Source: Dunaliella salina
Lineage: Eukaryota; Chlorophyta; Chlorophyceae; Chlamydomonadales; Dunaliellaceae
Length of the DNA stretch: 26,086 nt
Direction of reading: 5' to 3'
NCBI GenBank assembly: GCA_002284615.2
Contig: MU070031.1
Coordinates: 55,604-81,689, forward strand
Shown here: positions 18,880-26,086 of the stretch, in pieces
Position numbering within the stretch: the stretch's first letter is position 1
Layout of the letters: each line of letters starts with the position of its first letter
Notes under the pieces: generated by a model
Seen by the model: the letters and a program-made list of their open reading frames with translations, nothing else
Database searches by the model: none
What the model was told of the DNA's origin: nothing
Made by a program: the position numbers and the translations under genes

Positions 18880-19114
18880 ACCCACAGCCAGGTTCTAGAG
18901 CCGGGTGCTTCTAGTAGCCCTCTGGATCCCCACTAGCCTGTCCTGTCTCATATCTTGTGGTGTAGGGGACTCACGGCTCTTTATGAGCCAATATGTCTCC
19001 TTTTCCTTAATTGATGTAGGGAGAGCTTCTCATCCTAAATAGTTTTTCTTTGTATTCTTCTTTTTCTTTCTCTGCCTATGTAGTTTTTCTTTTCTTTTTC
19101 TTTCTTTTCTTTTC
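18880..19114 (+). mobile_element. RNH-RLE copy R7, about 235-bp 3' end
   Basis: It aligns with the last 30 residues and 3'UTR of R2: CCACAGCCAGG, CTAGAGCC, CTCTGGATCCCCACTAG, TTCCTTAATTGATGTAGGGA, ending in TAGTTTTTCTTTTCTTTTTC. The terminal 45 or so bases are present twice in tandem (near 19038 and 19080). No target duplication was found. It lies within R5. Confidence 0.75.
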
Positions 19115-19328
19115 TTCTTGCTGGCTTTGTTTGCCTGGTATTTTGCAGTAGCATCTGGGCGTCCATTACCGGCAATGCCATAACAGGATTTTAGTGAGTA
19201 GACGCAAAATTTGGTCAGAGCTGTTAATGAGAGTGAAGATCATGTAAAGGACGTCTCCTTGAATATATTGACAGAGCAGTACTGACTAGTGGGTGATGGC
19301 AGCAGCAATTGAAGTCAATTCAGGTCGA

Positions 19329-19345
19329 TTGATGGTGCTGGTGAT
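19329..19345. other. LINE-A target-site duplication (left)
   Basis: TTGATGGTGCTGGTGAT here and TTGATGGTATTGGTGAT at 19940-19956 match at 15 of 17 positions and directly flank the LINE-A copy. Confidence 0.8.
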
Positions 19346-19939
19346 GATTTTGTGGTTGATTTACGGAAAAGGCATAGGAGCGTGTGGCCAACTGAGGATC
19401 ATGCTGAACATGGTGCTTATTTAAACAAGTTAGCCAAGTATCATAACTGGGTAGCGCTTCCCTTCCGGCAAAATTCTGCTTTTGGTAAACCTCTCCATAC
19501 TCCTAGGTATCTGCATTTGGATTTGGGTAGGCATATGCAGAGGAACATTGCTTGCTTCCGACTGCACGCCCATAAGCTCCGAGTTGCAACTTCTCATTGG
19601 CATGGACATGCACCTCGACGTGATTTATGTGTTGTAGAACAATGGCAGGATGAAAAGCATGTCATCTTTCTCTGCCCATGCAAATTCCTGTGTTGTCTTA
19701 GAAGAAAGTATGCACATCTTTTTAGTGCCCTCCCTGCTCACAGAGTAGTATCAAATGATACAGGATCTTTCTTTTTTTCTGATGCCTGCTCTCTGGATGT
19801 AGCTCGTTTCTTTCAAAACCAAAATACTCAGACTTATCGCTTCATCTCTGAGCTTATGGATTTCTTTCACCACACCGAGCAGCCAAACTTTCTGGCTGAA
19901 GGTTATGTTCCCTTGTAAACCTTGTAAACCTTGTAAACC
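19346..19939 (+). mobile_element. LINE-A copy, 5'-truncated, C-terminal ORF intact
   Basis: An open frame runs from the truncation point (DFVVDLRKRHRSVW) to a TAA at 19916-19918 (AEGYVPL-stop). It includes LAKYHNWVALPF, HLDLGRHMQRNIACFRLHAH, RDLCVVEQWQDEKHVIFLCP and FISELMDFFHHTEQPN. The DE-H...C pattern is that of the zinc-knuckle region at the C-terminus of LINE proteins. Reverse transcriptase and endonuclease are missing. The 3' tail is three units of CTTGTAAAC (19912-19938), and the stop codon lies inside the first. Flanking 17-bp duplications and removal restoring RNase H of R5 show it is a real insertion, younger than R5. The ATG at 19352 is internal to the LINE frame. Confidence 0.85.
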
Positions 19940-20125
19940 TTGATGGTATTGGTGATAGGTCAAGGTTTCATTGAAAGTGAGGGGCCAGTATACACCTGTC
20001 CCAATTTTTTGCTTGCCATTCCGAGTATGACAGCTGCCATCAGTGCATGCCCTGGTCCTCCAGTCAGCGACTCCAAGCGTGAGGGTTGGATTAGATTGGC
20101 TAGACACGGACTCCATCCTGATCAT

Positions 20126-20754
20126 TTAGGTAGAGTGCTCACCCACGTTAGCCACTTGGTGAAATGCTGGCCTAGGAGTGGCCCCGGAGTTCGCGCGGTG
20201 GATATGGTGCTCAAATGTAGAGCGATCTCAGCTCAGGTCTGCATGACTGTGTGCTCACCACCTGGCTAAGGCTAGCCCCTGAGCAGCGCCCATGCTGAAA
20301 TGTTGATTAGCTCCCTGCGAGGCTAAGGGGTGGGTCTTGAGTTTGCCGGACAGCGCCTCTTGATAGCAGTGTCATGGGTGTCTTAGGCAGAGGCCAACCA
20401 GCAGCTTGGGGGCTACACCTGCCCTCATCTTTTCCTCAGCCTGAATTGGTGGGATTCACTCTCAGTTTCAGCGCTGAGCGTTAACCTTCCCACTTTAATG
20501 CATGCTGGTATTTGACCAGCGTAGACTCCTACTTCTTCTTTGTAAGGAGCTTCTTATGTGGGGCGCTCTGTTTCTTTGAAGATTGTTTTTCCTTTGTAGA
20601 TTGTTTTTTTGTCAGGGGGGAGGTTTACAGCAGGCTTTGCCTGCATAGAATTGAATTTGGTACTTGTAGAGCAAGGCCCTGTTGCCAAGCTTGGGCATGG
20701 TTGTCCAGACTCTCGTGCGAGCGTGAATAAACGCGAAAATTGAACAACAGCGCA
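20126..20754 (+). other. Upstream region of the plastid-protein gene
   Basis: No gene or repeat recognised. The part nearest 20755 should hold the promoter and 5'UTR. No TATA box stands out; T-rich runs lie at 20570-20620 and a GAATAAACGCG motif at 20725-20735. Confidence 0.4.
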
Positions 20755-24271
<3,517 letters not shown>

Positions 24272-25520
24272 TCAGGCAGGCCCTTTGCAAGTGGGGTTGG
24301 AGGTAAGAAGCACAGGGGCATATTAGCTGACTGGCAGGTGCGCGTCCCCAGGCCAGCTGTCCGTATGCAAGTGAAATCAGAAATCAAGCAGGACACGGGA
24401 ACGTCAGAATAACTTTCGGTCGTCAAGGATTGATTTCGTTCATCCTCAGGACAAAAGCTGGTGGTCACTAGCTTTGTATAGATATGGGTCCAACTGGAGG
24501 AGAGGTGCTGGTGGGTGGGTGGGGGATGGCTTTTCTCTTTGCTCCCATCCCCTACAGGGTTTAGCCTATAGAATTCAAAATACATCATCAGATACCTGAG
24601 CTCAAAAATTGTTGCTGGGCACTTTTCTCAGAGTTTGAAGCAAAAGAGGGGGGCAGTGTGCACGACTACACGCCAGTGCCACATGCGCGTGGGTGTAGGC
24701 CGCGGGTGTGTGAAGACAGAGGTGCAGCAAATCCATCTAAATTTCCAAGACAGTAAAGATGTACAATGCGTTGTATGGTGAGCCTAAGGGAAGTTTATGG
24801 ACATGCAAACCAGGTGTGGGAGCCTTGAAGGACAGGTGCGCATGAGCGTCCATTGCTCAGTTGTTATCTCATGACTCTGCTGCAAATCATTATCTCTTTG
24901 CATGGAGTATCATTGTTTCTTTGCATGGAGTATGTAAATGGATATAGAGTTGAAAAAGGAGCAGGTTGGTACCCCTGTTGTTTGGATCAGGGCATTGCGA
25001 AGAGAGTTTGGGGGCGGGGGGGTTGAGTTAGGGGGGCTCAACCAGAAACAATAGCATGACATCCACTTTTCTGGTTTTGCTTTGCCTTGCTGCGGGACTG
25101 TGAGAAGAGTGCAGTTGTCATCCTAAGCGTTTGCTGCCCTCTGTGTGTGTGCTTTTAGGTGCAGTGCAGCTGTTGTGTCAGTCAAGGGCACATGGAGGCA
25201 CAGTGTGAGACTTGAACTGGTTGCACAGTAAACTGCCTATTACTCAGCGCTTCTTACACAAAACGTCCTTTTTAAGACCAACAGTGTATTCTAATGTCCC
25301 TGGAAGCTTCCTCTTGGGTGTCTCACAGTTGCTGCAAGGTCTAGCCCCCCATAGTTTGACCCGACACTCCGGAGACGTGAGATGCAGCAGTGCATGAATA
25401 GGCTGCAACCCGCAAATGCATTCAAAGGACGACAAAACACTAGGTCCTTACGCCCTAAAGTGAAGCTTCTGCTTGAATGCCCGTGAAGTCCGGGACTGCT
25501 TCGGCTACTTGTACGTACAA
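24272..25520 (+). other. Possible 3'UTR and intergenic sequence
   Basis: If the gene ends at 24271, TGTAA at 24933-24937 is a candidate poly(A) signal, giving a 3'UTR of about 660 bases. A possible extra exon starts after TGCTTTTAG at 25159 and would add about 17 codons if exon 6 is spliced at 24251. Neither is certain. No other gene is seen. Confidence 0.4.
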
Positions 25521-25577
25521 GAAAAGAAAAGAAAAGAAAAGAAAAGAAAAGAAAAGAAAAGAAAAACTACGTAGGCC
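25521..25577 (-). mobile_element. Tail-only RNH-RLE insertion (R8) with (CTTTT)n
   Basis: On the minus strand the sequence reads GGCCTACGTAGTTTTTC and continues as TTTTC units, nine in all. R2 ends with the same GCCTACGTAGTTTTTCTTTT. So this is about a dozen bases of element body plus its tail. CAAG on both sides may be a short target duplication. Confidence 0.6.
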
Positions 25578-25997
25578 AAGATCTGCTCATAGATACATGA
25601 TCCCTCGCACTTCTAATGAAGCTGCCTGTCAATCTGGTGTGTGAGTCCACGCCTCTAGCTGCTGCTGCTGCTGCAGCCGCTCCTCCCTTCTCTCTCTGGA
25701 TGGGAGGGGTGTCTGAAAGCTTCCTTTTCCCACTGGTCAGCGCCCCTCATCTGCTCCGAGGCCTTCTCATGTATGCATGCATGTCCTTGAACATCTCTTT
25801 TTTAATTAGTTTTGATGCTTACACAAACTCCTGCTTCCCAAATTTATAACATCTTTCCAGATGTCTGCAGTCTTTAAGCACCCCTCAAAAACAATGTAAG
25901 CACTGCATTAAGTGCAAAATTGTACCCTGAGAGTCAGCTGCTTAGGGCGCAGAACAGAGGGCGGGGCTCTGAGCATCTCCTGGACCTTGTAAAATGC

Positions 25998-25998
<1 letters not shown>
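25578..25998. other. Unassigned sequence with a short (GCT)n run
   Basis: A (GCT)n run lies at about 25657-25675, and a TGTAA at 25896. The open frame at 25616-25849 is Ala-run plus low complexity and is not supported as a gene. Confidence 0.4.

Positions 25999-26062
<64 letters not shown>
25999..26062. repeat. (TG)n microsatellite
   Basis: About 32 uninterrupted TG units near the right window edge. Confidence 0.97.
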
Positions 26063-26063
<1 letters not shown>

Positions 26064-26086
26064 CATTAGGCTTGTGACTGTCAAAA

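Larger units (their letters stand above)
17829..20125 (-). mobile_element. RNH-RLE copy R5, divergent subfamily, interrupted twice
   Basis: On the minus strand, RNase H begins near 20085 with VADWRTRACTDGSC and KQKIGTGVYW. LINE-A then intervenes, and RNase H resumes at 19328 (TINRPEL, YIQGDVLYMIFTLI, then PDATAKYQANKASK at about 19115). R7 intervenes. From about 18690 the copy continues with IPKYRTSTLY, CPLCGAPDSTLRL, SFKEISKGDSGIFIVAMD, SRPDGIIVLP (nuclease Asp), RDIRLIELKLH (E-x-K), LGLTKEKASKLATKLHCHAV and ADNPPDPH-stop at about 17831. Nuclease Asp, Glu and Lys are kept, but several frame changes and stops show it is dead. Treating the parts as one insertion is inference from order and strand. 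Confidence 0.7.

Noticed and set aside
20740..20754. Upstream in-frame TTG as start of the plastid protein
   Set aside because: A eukaryotic nuclear gene should start at ATG; 20755 is the first ATG of the frame.
25159..25215. Extra final exon of the plastid-protein gene
   Set aside because: The acceptor is fair and phase fits, but it adds only about 17 unremarkable residues; left as an alternative.
25616..25849. Plus-strand ORF with an Ala run
   Set aside because: Driven by a (GCT)n run; no splice or homology support.

Overview
The window looks like nuclear DNA of a green alga. I infer this from introns with GTGNGN-type donors, long (CA)n tracts inside introns, TGTAA poly(A)-type signals, a spliced gene that opens with an algal-style chloroplast transit peptide, and an Ala/Gln/Glu-rich protein. 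A Dunaliella-like member of the Chlamydomonadales would fit, but the species is a guess. I see no bacterial, organellar or viral genes, and no rRNA, tRNA or CRISPR.

Layout. 1-2765: microsatellite, unassigned sequence, and a decayed hAT-type transposase fragment on the minus strand (1347-1940). 2766-5008: a large terminal exon (+) for an octad-repeat alpha-helical protein, with a possible 3'UTR to about 5.7 kb. 6257-20125: a dense nest of transposable elements. 20755-24271: a six-exon gene (+) for a predicted plastid membrane protein. 24272-26086: UTR/intergenic sequence and microsatellites.

The nest is dominated by one family, called RNH-RLE here. Its polyprotein reads: Ser/Thr/Pro-rich N-terminus with Lys/Arg patches, PHD finger, unidentified central domain, type I RNase H, CCHC knuckle, then a PD-(D/E)XK restriction-like endonuclease ending in NPPDPH. 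No reverse transcriptase is visible, yet copies are 5'-truncated and end in a pyrimidine tail, as expected of target-primed reverse transcription. Eight copies or remnants are labelled R1 to R8; R2 (8143-13345, +) is the longest but carries stops, frameshifts and a lost nuclease Asp.

Mixed with it are two LINE families known only from their C-termini: LINE-A with a (CTTGTAAAC)n tail, and LINE-B. A SINE-like repeat (S1) shares its 3' end with LINE-B. There is also a 634-bp hAT-type MITE with 16-bp terminal inverted repeats. Several insertions can be ordered because target-site duplications survive and removing the insert restores the host element: S1+R3 in LINE-B, LINE-A in R5, the MITE in R4, and R1 in S1. 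The two host genes flank this nest and do not look functionally linked to it.
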